This document shows positions 1 through 11,540 of a stretch of DNA of 64,000 bases, piece by piece. The DNA comes from Corythucha ciliata (lineage: Eukaryota; Arthropoda; Insecta; Hemiptera; Tingidae), in contig CM075937.1 in NCBI GenBank assembly GCA_038030265.1, positions 37,676,198 to 37,740,197 on the forward strand. Reading direction: 5' to 3'. Numbering within the stretch: the first letter of the stretch is position 1; every line of letters starts with the position of its first letter. Position numbers and translations under genes: made by a program. The notes beneath the pieces were generated by a model. The model was given only the letters and a program-made list of their open reading frames with translations. It was not told where the DNA came from and did not search any database.

Positions 1-771
1 TTTTATTTCTCACGAGACCCAAACCCTTTTTTCTATGACATTTCCATCGCGTGAGGGTATAAAACATCGTTTTCACGGCGCTAGGCTGAATTTATGCGTC
101 TCGAGTCACGTTTCTGGTGCTTTGGCAAGGCTGTGAAAGAGTGATGATGAGATTCCAAGATATATCCGGTGGCAGATGGTGGGGAGAGGGGGTGTGCAGC
201 GTATACAAACTCTAAGCAAAGGATATCGACTGGGAGAGTGCCCGATTTCATGAGTACCAAAATGTATGCAGGTACAGATGACATCTAAAAATCAGATAAA
301 ACTATTTCTAGCATCCATTTTATTTTTCTGATCTCATAAACTTTACTTATCTTCATCCTTACTGTCCAATGTACTCAAAGAAAGAGTGCCTGTGAGACTA
401 ATTTAATAAATTGCTTGGTTAGAGAAAACGTGGAAGGGAGGGGGGCTACTTTTTAAGTTCGTTGACCTCTCTGTGACTTTCTTCTTCGTGAGATTAACAA
501 CCCCTCCCAGATCGCACAACCTCGTCGTCTTATCTTAACACACTCTCCCATTTCTTTCAAGTTTTCCATAATTTAGTTTTTATCGCATTAGAGAAGGGAC
601 GCTAGCCTCATTCCACACAACTTCCCTTTCTTTCAACCGTTATTTGTTGGATTTGGTTTAAATGGTCAATGAGATTGTAGTCCAAAATAACGTTATCGGG
701 GAGGAAAAAATTGGGTAAATCCGAAACTACCCTGGGGAACGCTAATTTTGCTTCGTGGAACTTTTAGTCCG

Positions 772-816
<45 letters not shown>

Positions 817-2400
817 GTAGTTTTAATAGAATGGCGTGAGAGAGAAAAGCTTTCAGTTCGAGAACGGGAGAAAATGTCATTTGTTCGACATTCCATTTAC
901 ACGGGCAACGGATGGTGGTCGGAAGAGGGAAGGACATAAAAAAACGGAGAACGTGCCTTTCAGTTGCACAGAAAATGTTCCAATTCACCAGAATTTTTTA
1001 TCTCATTCAAGGGCTATCCCTTTTTAACAAACTTTACAGACCATTTTCATTAACAAACCTGTTAATATTGATTCTGTCTCCTTTGCCTTCCTTCTCCAAC
1101 ATCTTTTTTTTATTTTTATTTTTTTTATTCGAGCTGAAATTAGCAATTGAGATTGAGGGAACCCGTCCTTCTACCCAACCGCTCCTCTTAACTTTCAAAT
1201 TGACTTTCTTTATATTCTTTAAGACCTCTTTTTTGTCAATCTGTATAGAGTCTCGTACTTCAATTAATTATGACGAAGTCAAAGAAAGGAAGGATTGTTG
1301 TATGTTGTATGAGTGAGAGGGGGGGGGGGTTGTCAACTTACTTGCTACATTTGTTTGGAATATGAACGAAGGTTGGAGTTGTATGACTTTGCTCAGTGGC
1401 AAAAAGAGCGAGAGTGGTGCTTACTTTGACTGTTAACAAAGACATATTAAATGAAGAGAGAAAATAAATGAAAGCCTGCAGTTTTCCAGGAAAATTTCGT
1501 GAATCCCTTCATGTAGGATTGCTTTACACGGACCTTTGTAATGTCGTGTGGTCACAACTCCAACGTTATATTGTAACGCCCGAAATTATTTCTACTTTTC
1601 TTTTGTTTGCGTTTCTTCCTCATGGTTTTCTTCGCTCAACGAAGTCTCTGGTTGACCTGTCCCTTAGCCTTAACAGAACCCCCCTCCCCCACACCAGTTT
1701 TATTCGCTCCCATGTGGGAGGCGGTTTTTCCGGCGATTCACTCCAGCTCTATTTGGTGAAACAGCTATAGTAGCAGTCCGTATAGAACACTTTTGTCAGA
1801 CTGCCAACAAAAACAACCATAGTCTTTATGGGGTCATCGAGTTGTTATGGTGGGGAACAGCGGACGGAAGGGCAAAAGAACGCAATCTTGACATTGGCGT
1901 GGATCACTGGAGCAAAGTAAACAAACCAACTATACTCCCGTTGGCCGTGCTGCATACAATTTATTTTAATGCGCTGTCGCAATGATAGTTTTTAATTCGA
2001 TAAAAGTTAGTGTTTGAAGCTAAATATTACGCTGTGGACCAAAACAGTTGTTAAATAATTAAAATACCTATTTATTATTATTTATTGCCATCATAAATAC
2101 ATTTATAACGCATCGTCACAGCGTTGCATTTAGACTTCCGAGCGAAGTGTGTAACTCAAACATCATCAAAACCACCTCCCAAACCCCACCGACGGGTGGT
2201 CACCTTTTCAAATTTTAGGGTCATTTTCTGAAAGGTGCTGGTTTCACGCATGCTCAACCGAGAAATTTAGCCGGCATCAGCCTGATACGCAACAGAATAG
2301 CCGCCAGTGTCCTTTAAACTGTACAGAAATGAATTAGCCATTGGCGGAATTAAGGAGGGCTGTAGGGACTTAGCCCCCCTAGTTGGTGGTATAAGCCCCA
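1..2400. other. No gene recognised; unique-looking AT-rich sequence
   Basis: I see no coding sequence with family resemblance or plausible exon structure here. A poly-T run of about 41 nt lies at 773-813, and the short open frames around it are homopolymer artefacts. A G-run occurs near 1318. GC-richer, G/C-run-bearing sequence at 2160-2400 resembles the transposon-end debris seen elsewhere in the window, but no element can be delimited. Confidence 0.6.
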
Positions 2401-2439
2401 CCCGAAAATGTTTGTTCTCAAGCCCCTTTTCCGAAAGCT

Positions 2440-3880
2440 GTCAAATTGACAGTTTTTAACCCCGAAAATGACAGTGTCGATAAGGCGACGTTGGCAGTGC
2501 TTCGAAAACGAAATTTAAGGTTTCCAGAACGAAATTGACAGTTTTGAACGACGATATTGATAGTTTCTAGTACTCTGATGCAAAACCACGTAATCAAGGT
2601 TTGGAATATTTGTGTTAGAGGAAATTGAGATTCCAAGTCAAAATTGCCAGTTCCTGAGGCAAAATTGACAGTATTTTAAGTCGAAATTGACAGTTTGAAG
2701 TACGACAATCGCAGTTTTGAATGTTGAAATTGACTGTAATCCAACGGGACTTTACGTCGAACTACCTAAAGTTGTTGTGGACGAGGGCGAGAGCACACAC
2801 TTTACTTTTTACACGTGATTCATCATTTTTACTGAAATTGACGGTATATAGGGTGAAATTGGCAAATTCGAGGACGAAATTGACAGTTTATAAGATGAAA
2901 TTAGGAGTTTTAGGACGACATTGACAGTTTTAACAACGAAATTTACCATTTCCTGGACAAAATGGACAGTTTCAGACAGGAATTGACTGTTTCCCGAACA
3001 AATGCAGGTTGATAGTTTCCAGGTCGAAATTGACAGTTTTGAATGATTCTTGAACGAAATTGACAGTTTGTAAGACGAAATTGGCAGTTTAAGGACGACA
3101 CTGATAGTGAAAGTGACTGTTTCGGGGACGAAATTGACTATACTAGGAAGAAATTAACAGCTTAAAAGACGAAATTCACACTTTGAAGAACAAAATTGAC
3201 AGTTTCCAGGACGAAATTGTTAGATTTGAGCATTTACTTGACAGTTTATATAGCGAAATTAACATATTTGAACGACGAAATTGCCAGTTTCCAGTTCTCG
3301 ACTGTTTCCGGTGAAGGGGCTTAGAAACCGTCAATTTCCGAAATCCCTTGACGCAGTTTCTAGGAAGAAATTTTCAGATTCGAGGACGAAATTGACAGTA
3401 TGAGGGACGGAATTGTTTTGAGAGTTTTAAGAACTGGACTGTTTCAGGTGAAGGGGCCCGAAAACCTCATGTTATGAGCACGAATGGTCTGCTACTGAAT
3501 CTCGAAATAAAGTTTTTGATTTTCTGTTTCTCGGTTGAAATTGACAGTGCCCTGTCCGAAATTGACAGTATCAGGGCGGAATTGTTTTAAGAGTTTTCAG
3601 AACTCGACTGTTTCAGGTGAACGGGACCAAAAACCTCATGTTGTGAGCACGAATGGTCTGCTACTGAATCTCGAAATCAAGTTTTGTGATCTTCTTTTAT
3701 GTAGGAGGAAATTGACAGATTCCAAGTCAAGACTGTCAGTTTCTCGGGGCGAAATCGAGAGTTTTTTAAAGACGAAATTATCAGTTTTAAGGACGAAATT
3801 GACAGCTCGACCGAAACTGACAGTTGCCGAGTGTGGAATTAAGAAAATCCAAGCGGTCTGACGAATTCTCGTCAGTGACT
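2440..3880 (+). repeat. Minisatellite array, family A (GACGAAATTGACAGTTT)
   Basis: Dozens of diverged copies of a unit of roughly 22-30 nt with the core GACGAAATTGACAGTTT and a variable tail run head to tail on the + strand. Spacing is irregular and copies differ by substitutions and small indels, so this is an old, degenerate array. The short open frames here (KLTV-type repeats) are read-through of the repeat, not genes. Confidence 0.85.
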
Positions 3881-4929
3881 GAGTTTGCAATTTTTAGTGC
3901 CTGACTAGTCGTTTTGGTGATAGTTAGGGTACGAATCGTCAGTTCAGGCATTTTTAAGGCACGAATGGTCAATTCTTCAATCAATTATTCAATCGTTCAA
4001 TTATTGGAACGCGAGTGGTCGTTTTTCAAGGCGCAAATTTGTCAGATTAGCCACTTTGGGGGAGGAGGGCATGAATTGTCAATACGACCAGCATCCCGTT
4101 TTAGGGCTTGTGCAGTGTGTTCTATCACTTTCAAGGGGCGAATTGTCGTTGTCCCTGACGCTTTTCAAAGAGCGCGAATGACCAGTTTGACCATTTTTAG
4201 ACCGAAAGATTGACATTTTTAAGGCGTTTGTCCATTTCAGAGTACGAATCGTCAGTTCAGCCATTTTCAATGGCCTGGAATGGCTTTTTTGGCCATTTTC
4301 AAGGTACGGGTCGTCATTTTAGGGATTTCCAAAGCGCGAATCGTCATTTTAGGGATTTCCAAAGCGCGAATCGTCATTTTAGCCATTTTTTGGGCGTGAA
4401 TAGTCCGTTTGACTATTTCCAGGGGACAAGTCGTCCGTAAAGTCAATTTTAGGGTGCAAACGGTTAGTTTAGCAATTGTTAAGGCATGAATTTGTTTTTG
4501 GCGCAGTGAAATCCGTGAAATGGCTTTTTAGGTCCAACTATCAACAGCAAGTCACATTAGGCATTTTAATGGCATGAATCATCAGTTAAGGCGTTTCCAA
4601 GACGCAAACTGTTAGTTCTGCTATTTTTAGGGCACAAAACGTCTGCATTTTTAGCCATTTTCCAGGCGGGGTTGCTCAGTTTGTCCATTTTTGCACTACG
4701 AATGGTAAGTTTCGCCATTTCACTATCACGAATCAGCACATTAAGCCATTTTTAGGGCTTTATTTGTCAATCAAGCAGTTTTATAGCAATTTATAGTTTC
4801 AAATCAAATCAAAAAGTATATCCAGTCCATGTAGCTAACGCTGGTTGGTGGGGATGAGGAGTTCGTTGAGGACGGCCCATGCTCGGTGCGCATAATCGCA
4901 TGTGGTCAGTTGATCGCTCATATCATGTC
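3261..4929 (+). repeat. Direct tandem duplication, copy 1 of a 1.67 kb A+B array unit
   Basis: The sequence from 3261 (aacatatttgaacgacg) recurs at 4930 with an offset of 1669 nt. The copy contains the distal part of array A, then array B, then a short non-array tail (about 4780-4920) with the phrase atccagtccatgtagctaac. The same tail ends copy 2, so the higher-order unit is A + B + tail. Confidence 0.85.
3895..4790 (+). repeat. Minisatellite array, family B (GCGAATCGTCAGTTTAGCC)
   Basis: Degenerate units of about 28-32 nt carry a GCGAATNGTCAGTTT part followed by AGCCATTTTTAAGG. The units are head to tail on the + strand. Array B follows array A directly, with no gene between. Confidence 0.82.
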
Positions 4930-6580
4930 AACATATTTGAACGACGAAATTGCCAGTTTCCAGTTCTCGACTGTTTCCGGTGAAGGGGCTTAGAAACCGT
5001 CAATTTCCGAAATCCCTTGACGCAGTTTCTAGGAAGAAATTTTCAGATTCGAGGACGAAATTGACAGTATGAGGGACGGAATTGTTTTGAGAGTTTTAAG
5101 AACTGGACTGTTTCAGGTGAAGGGGCCCGAAAACCTCATGTTATGAGCACGAATGGTCTGCTACTGAATCTCGAAATAAAGTTTTTGATTTTCTGTTTCT
5201 CGGTTGAAATTGACAGTGCCCTGTCCGAAATTGACAGTATCAGGGCGGAATTGTTTTAAGAGTTTTCAGAACTCGACTGTTTCAGGTGAACGGGACCAAA
5301 AACCTCATGTTGTGAGCACGAATGGTCTGCTACTGAATTTCGAAATCAAGTTTTGTGATCTTCTTTTATGTAGGAGGAAATTGACAGATTCCAAGTCAAG
5401 ACTGTCAGTTTCTTGAGCGAAATTGAGAGTTTTTAAAGATGAAATTATCAGTTTTAAGGACGAAATTGACCGCTCGACCGAAACATACAGTTGCCGAGGG
5501 AGGAATTTAGAAAATCCACGCGGTCTGAAACCCGAATTCTCGTCAGTGACTGAGTTTGCAATTTTTAATACCTGACTAGTCGTTTTGATGATAGTTAGGG
5601 TACGACTCGTCAGTTCAGGCATTTTTAAGGCACGAATGGTCAATTTGGCCATCATTGGAACGTGAGTGGTCGTTTTTCAAGGCGCAAATCTGTCAGTATA
5701 GCCACTGTGTGGGATGGGGGGGGGGCATGAATTGTCAATACGACCAGCACAGCCCGTTTTAGGGCTTGTCCAGTCTGTTCTACCACATTCAAGGGAAGAA
5801 TTGTCGTTGTCCCTGACGCTTTCCAAAGAGCGCGAATGACTATTTTTGACCGATTTTTGAGTTTGACTATTTTTAGACCGAAACTTTCAAGATTGAAATT
5901 TTTAACGTGTTTGGTTATTTCAGAGTCCTAATCGTCAGTTCAGTCATTTTCAATGGCCCGGAATGACTTTTTTGGCCATTTTCAAGGTGCGAGTCGTCAT
6001 TTTAGGCATTTCCAAGGCGCGAATCGTCGTTTTAGCCATTTTTTGGGCGTGAATAGTCCGTTTGACTATTTCCAGGGGACGAGTCGTCCGTTAATGTCAA
6101 TTTTAGGGTGCAAACGGTTAGTAAAGCAATTTTTAAGGCATGAATTTGTTTTTGGCGCAGTGAAATCCGTGAAATTGCTTTTTTCAACTATCAGAAGCAA
6201 GTCACATTAGGTACTTTAATGGCATGAATCATCAGTTAAGGCATTTCGAAGACACAAACTATTAGTTCTGCTATTTTTAGGGCACAAATCGTCATCATTT
6301 TTAGCCATTTTCCACACGTGGTGGCTCAGTTTGTCCATTTTTGCACTTGGAATGGTGGCAAGTTCCGCCATTTCACTGGCACGAATTAGCACATTTAGCC
6401 ATTTTAAGGCGTGATTTGCCAATCAAGCAATTTTATAGTAATTTATAGTTTCAAATCAAATCACAAATTTATCCAGTCCATGTAGCTAACGCAAGTAGCT
6501 AACACTGTTTGTTGGGGCGGAGGGATTCGGTGAGGACGTCCAATGATCGGTGCGCAATCGCAAGTGGTCAGTTTATAGCT
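4930..6580 (+). repeat. Direct tandem duplication, copy 2 of the A+B array unit
   Basis: This is homologous to 3261-4929 through both array parts and the tail (6434-6580). It differs by scattered substitutions and small indels, including one within-unit 44 nt segment present twice in copy 1 (around 4321-4385) and reduced here. The divergence suggests the duplication is not very recent. Confidence 0.82.
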
Positions 6581-7560
6581 TGAAGGGCGCAAATAGCCCT
6601 GTTTGGCCACTTTTTGGGTGCAGTTAGCCTCTTTGAAGGCACGAATCGTCTGTTTAACCTCTATAGAACACAAACGATCATTTGGGCCATTTTTAGACCG
6701 TGAATAGCTGGTACGAGTTGTGTGTGCCATTTGCAGGGCGAAAGTACCAAGTTTTTAAGGCCCGGATCGTCAGTTTAGACATTTTCAAGGCGTGAAGGAT
6801 CACTATTTCTGACGCGCGAATGGCCAATTTTGCCATTTTCAGAACATGAGTCATCTGCTTAGGCATTTTCAAAGTGCGAATTGTTCAGTTTAACCATTCA
6901 TCGTAGGCCGCATAGAGTCAGTTTTACCAATTTTGTAGTGCGTGAATAGCTAAGTTTGGCAATTTTAACGTTGCCAGTATGGCCATTCCTAGGGCATGAA
7001 TCCGTCATTTTAGTCAATTGTTTGTTACGAGCTCAGTTTTGACATTTTCATTGCGTTTAACCATTTAGAGAACGCAAACAGTCAGTTCTGCCATTTTTTA
7101 AGGTGCGAGTAGTCCGTAACGCCATTTATGGGGTGCGAATGGTCAGCTAGCCATTTCTAGGGCTCAAATTGTCAGTATAGTCATTTATAGAGACTGAATA
7201 GCCAGTGTGATATTTTCAGAGCATGTTTTTCCATTTTTAGGGTTCGTAAAGTCTGTTGGGCCACTTATAAGAAGCGCGAATCGTCAGTTTTGCTTTTTTA
7301 AGGACGCGACTAGTCCCGTCAAGCCAACGCCAGAATGGTCAGTTTGGGCATTCTTGGCGCGCAAATGGTTGATTCTGGAATATTTAGTGTTGGAATTGTC
7401 TGTCTAGGGAATTGTCTGTAGGGATGGGGGAGTTTGCCCATTTTTAAAGCGCGTTACGACAGCTTGGCCACTTAGAGCGGGAATCGCTAGTTTTAGCCAG
7501 TTCAGCTATTTTTAAGGCGTTTAAAAGTGAGAATAGGCAGTGAATTGATAGCAAGGCATT
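5570..7560 (+). repeat. Minisatellite array, family B, second block
   Basis: This is the same B unit as at 3895-4790. The first part (to about 6430) belongs to the duplicated copy. The rest (about 6590-7560) continues as single-copy B array with strongly diverged units and no recognisable coding sequence. Confidence 0.8.
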
Positions 7561-7739
7561 TTTTTTTTAGAGCGAAGCACACAATATCATAAGCCTCTCT
7601 GTTGACTAAAACTTGGATCCGCGTCTTGACCCTGTGATATTTTGTATTTAAAAACAGCCAGCCATGAAATTTCTCTTTGAATGTGCCAGTACGCTCCTTC
7701 TCCTCCTCCTTTCCCCTTTAAAAAAGTGTAAATCCCGTT

Positions 7740-9419
7740 AAGTTGGTTTGTCTTAAGGGAGCCAGCCCCTCCAAATTGGTTTCTGACGTACAATATCCTC
7801 AAAATTTGGTCTCAGAAAGTGCCAAACCGGCAAATTTGGTTCTTGAAGTAGCCAAAACCACGAAATTGGGTTTTGCGGTGTGTTCGATCCGTGATATTTG
7901 GACTTCGAAAGTGTCTAATGAGCTCTTTACAACCCACCCTCAAACTTTTTCTGTGTACGTTTTAACATGTCTAGATTCGATTTTTACGATGACTGTCCGC
8001 CGTCCGGGCCATATCTTGTCCTAGGATTGCTCGAAAAAACTCGTTCTTACGCACATAGACTTCTTTTGGGGTTTTGTTGATCCTAACATCTGATCAGTTA
8101 AATCAAATAATTTCCTGGGGGTCAACCATGAGCTAGCGTAAGAATTCCGTCAAAACCCGGTATCTGTGGCGTTATAACATTATTTGTGATAAAGCGTCCT
8201 TAGTTACCGCTTTCGTTACTTTTTTAACGCTAGCTCATGGTTGACCCCCTGGGGTTTTATGGGCCAAAAGCGCGTCCAAGATGGGGATTTTCAAAGGTTT
8301 TGGGATCATAGGGGTGTGGGGTGTCGATTTTCATGTAATTTCAAGCCGCCATGAATAATAAACCCATGTGTAAAATTTGCAGCCTTTAATTTAATCCAAA
8401 CTGGATAGGTCAGAAAAACTTTTTTGAGTGGTACCACTATTCTTTCCAGTGTGCGACTTGTTCGAGGTATACATTTAGTGATCTGGGAGGCTAAAAAAAC
8501 GAAGATTTTGCCAAAACGAACGATATTGTGTCTGGCTAGCTCATTCAACAAACGATCCGGCTCATGCGTGTGGTGTCGGGTTGCGTGGATGAAGTCACAC
8601 ATAATGTTTTTTGTTTTTTTGTTTTGTTTTGTTTTTTTTTAAATATCGTATTTGACAAATTAAACAAATCTGCAAAATAAACGTACAGACGTGAACAAAC
8701 GATGAACAAGCGAATGAGACCGTTTGCGAATGGGACTGTTTCGATCGCAACGCGTTCTGTCAGGTTCACATGGATCGAGAAATTGGGTTTAAAGAAATCA
8801 AGCCCGCATTTTGGTATATTTATTTTTATTTTTTATTTTTTTCAGTTAGTCAGCCCCGTGACATTGCGTTTGAATCGGTCAACAGCGTGACATAATGATT
8901 TTATATTGGCGAAAGCCACGAAATTGCTTTTCAGGGGCAAACTTGTACCCTACGAAACTCGTTTTTATAACGAGCCATTTCCTGCGAATTTCCTTTTTTG
9001 ACGTGCCAATTGGTTTTTGAAGCGAGTCAAACTCGCGAAATGGTTAGGGTGAGGCCCATCCCGCAAAGTAGGTTTCAGATGTTGCTAAATTGCTCTTTAA
9101 AATGAGCCAAGTCCGCGAAATTGCTATTGCGAATTGATTGAAAGCGTGAAAATTTGTTTCTGTAGCAGTGAAACCCGTTAAATTGATGTTTTGAGGAGAA
9201 CGAGCACCGCAAAACTTGATTCGTATGAACAAACTTCGCGAAATTGTTTTTTAAAATGAGCGAAAAAGCTGAAAACCCCTCCGGAAAAGAAAAAGTGGAA
9301 ATTATTTGGGGGGGGGGGGCAACCCCGCGAAATTAGTTTCTGACGTGCTTGATCAACAAAATTTAGTTTGATAAAAAACCAAACCGGCAAATTGTTGATT
9401 TTTTAAAGAACCCAAATAG
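7740..9419 (+). repeat. Minisatellite array, family C (GCGAAATTGGTTTTTGAAG)
   Basis: Units of about 28-33 nt read approximately CGCGAAATTGGTTTTTGAA-GTGAGCCAAACC. They are clear at 7780-7920 and 8890-9415. Between these, 8000-8880 is non-array sequence holding the inverted repeat at 8117-8249 and a T/G low-complexity run near 8612-8641. The array is interrupted by the palindrome at 9420 and resumes after it. Confidence 0.75.
8117..8249. repeat. Perfect 23 bp inverted repeat (MITE-like hairpin)
   Basis: Bases 8117-8139 (gggggtcaaccatgagctag and following) are the exact reverse complement of 8227-8249, separated by 87 nt of unrelated sequence. This would fit a short non-autonomous DNA transposon or a hairpin. 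I found no target-site duplication. Confidence 0.7.
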
Positions 9420-10569
9420 GCCAGTCAATAAGAACATTAAAAATAGCTAAAATCGCAATTAAACGGCTAGTTCTGATTTTTTAGTATGTTGTTAGGACCA
9501 TCACCAGTAGTGTAAATCCAAGTTTTCAGCTTCGAAATACTTGTGCTACTTTCGTGGCACTCGAAAAACCGCGAAATATTTGCACTTTTTTCGGGTTTTT
9601 CACTTAATCTCCTAAAACATGCATTTTAAGATAAATCATACGAAATACGTTAAAAATGACATAAAATTTGCTACAATTTGGGACCTAACGTAGCTCTGTA
9701 GGTCATATAGTAACCAAGATACAGCACCTCAAATTTGGATTTATTTGTCCGAAAAATTGAAATTTGAACTTTAGGTCAACTTTCGGCCCGAATTTTGGCT
9801 AAAATACTCATCCTACGGGGAAATCCGAATTGAGAGAAGTTGTAGCAAATCTGATTATGTTCCATTTAAGCACACAATGATGTGAGTTAACCAAATGGTT
9901 TCATCAAAATCCTTGAAAAAACAAAAAGTGTGGAAACTACATTTTTATAAGAATGAAACTCGGGTGTGTTGGCCTCGCTAGAAATTGAAAAATGTGCTTA
10001 AAAAAAAAAAAAAAAAAAAAAAAAGAGTCCGTGCAACCTCGGGTGTGCACCTACGTCAAGGAGAAGCGATAGTAAAAAAAGGGCCAGGTATTTGTGACCG
10101 TGAGAGTGAAAGATTGGGCCCCAACTTGGAGCATAAAACTACTTGAAGACTCATAGGGGCCGTCCGCATAACAACGGGATCGGGACATGTTCCCTTCAGG
10201 TGGTATAGTTGTTGTCCCTCCACATTAATTGTTTTTATTTCATTCCGTTCTTCGTCTAATCGATTTTCGGCGTGGGCCATCATCAGGACCATTATTAAAA
10301 TAAGTTTTCGTGTGTCTTCCACACTCGTTGACTTCCTTTACTATTTTCCTTATGAAAATAAAAACAATTAATGTGGAGAGACAACAACTATACCACCTGA
10401 AGGGAACATGCCCCGATCCCGTTGTTATGCGGACGGCCCCTATGAGTCTTCAAGTAGTTTTATGCTCCAAGTTGGGGCCCAATCTTTCGCTCTCACGGTC
10501 ACAAATACCTGGCCCTTTTTTTACTATCGCTTCTCCTTGACGTAGGTGCACACCCGAGGGTTGCACGGA

Positions 10570-10605
<36 letters not shown>

Positions 10606-11277
10606 CACATTTTTCAATTTCTAGCGAGGCCAACACACCCGAGTTTAGTCCACGACAACTGGCCTTTTTTTTTGCCATTGGCATTTCTACCCCAAGTGGG
10701 TCTGACGAAGGGGTACCACTGACTAAATTTCGAGCTTGATGTAACTTAATGGCCATCAAACCATGGTGGGAGCTTAACAGATTCATTTTTAGAAAAATGC
10801 AGTTTCCACTCTTTCTGGTTTTTTATCGATTTTGATGGAACTATTTGGTCTTCAGAAATCGCTGTGTGCTTAAATGGAACATAATTAAACTTTCTACAAC
10901 TTCTCTCGACTCGGTTTTTCTAGTAGGATCAGTATTTTAGCCAAAATTCGGGTCGAAAGTTGAGCAAAAGTAAAAATTTAAATTTTTTTGACAAATAAAT
11001 CCAAATTCGAGGAGCTACGGTAGGTCTCAAATTGGTGCAAATTGTATGAGGTTTTTAACGTATTTCGTATCTTTTACCTTAAAATGCATATTTTAGGAGA
11101 TAAAGTGAAAACCCCGAAAAAAATGCAAAAATTTCGCGGTTTTTCGAGTGCCACGAAGTAGCACAAGTCTTTCGAATCTGAAAACTTGGATTTACGCTAC
11201 TGGTGATGGTCCTAACAACATACTAAAAAATCAGAACTAGCCGTTTAATTGCGATTTTATTGTTCTTGTTGACTGGC
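9420..11277. mobile_element. 1.86 kb palindromic (foldback-like) element
   Basis: The left arm (9420-10243) and right arm (10354-11277) are near-identical reverse complements around a loop of about 110 nt. Even the poly-A run at 10000-10024 is mirrored by poly-T at 10573-10603. The right arm carries about 130 nt (roughly 10657-10783) that the left arm lacks. The arms interrupt family C array sequence, which resumes at about 11280. The matching open frames on opposite strands near the centre (10056-10322 and 10310-10540) are two views of one repeat. No transposase is present and no clear target duplication is seen, so the element is foldback-type or a non-autonomous long-TIR transposon. Confidence 0.8.
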
Positions 11278-11279
11278 AT

Positions 11280-11540
11280 AAAAGGTGAAATTGAATTAAT
11301 CAAGAGGCGAAATTGGGTTCTGTGAAATTTGGACATCGAAAGTACCTGCAACCGCGATATTGCTTTTTGAATGAGTCAACCCCGTGAAATTGGATTTCTT
11401 AATAGATCAAAGCACGTGAAATTGGCTTTTTGAGAGTGTGAAACCATTAAAATTGGGTTCTGTTAGGAATAATCCACAAAATTTGAATTTCGAAGAGCGA
11501 GCCCGTGAAAATAGGATTGAAAGGGGTGAGAATGCGGCAG
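11280..11540 (+). repeat. Family C array remnant
   Basis: This short block of C units (cgtgaaattggattt type) continues the array interrupted by the palindrome. It supports insertion of the palindrome into a pre-existing array. Confidence 0.6.

Noticed and set aside
2440..7560. Regular spacing suggestive of a CRISPR array
   Set aside because: Units are highly diverged, spacers are themselves repeat sequence, there are no cas genes, and the context is eukaryotic.
10056..10540. Two opposing open frames sharing a C-terminal sequence, as if duplicated genes
   Set aside because: They are the same DNA read from both arms of the palindrome. The shared sequence reflects the inverted repeat, not two genes.
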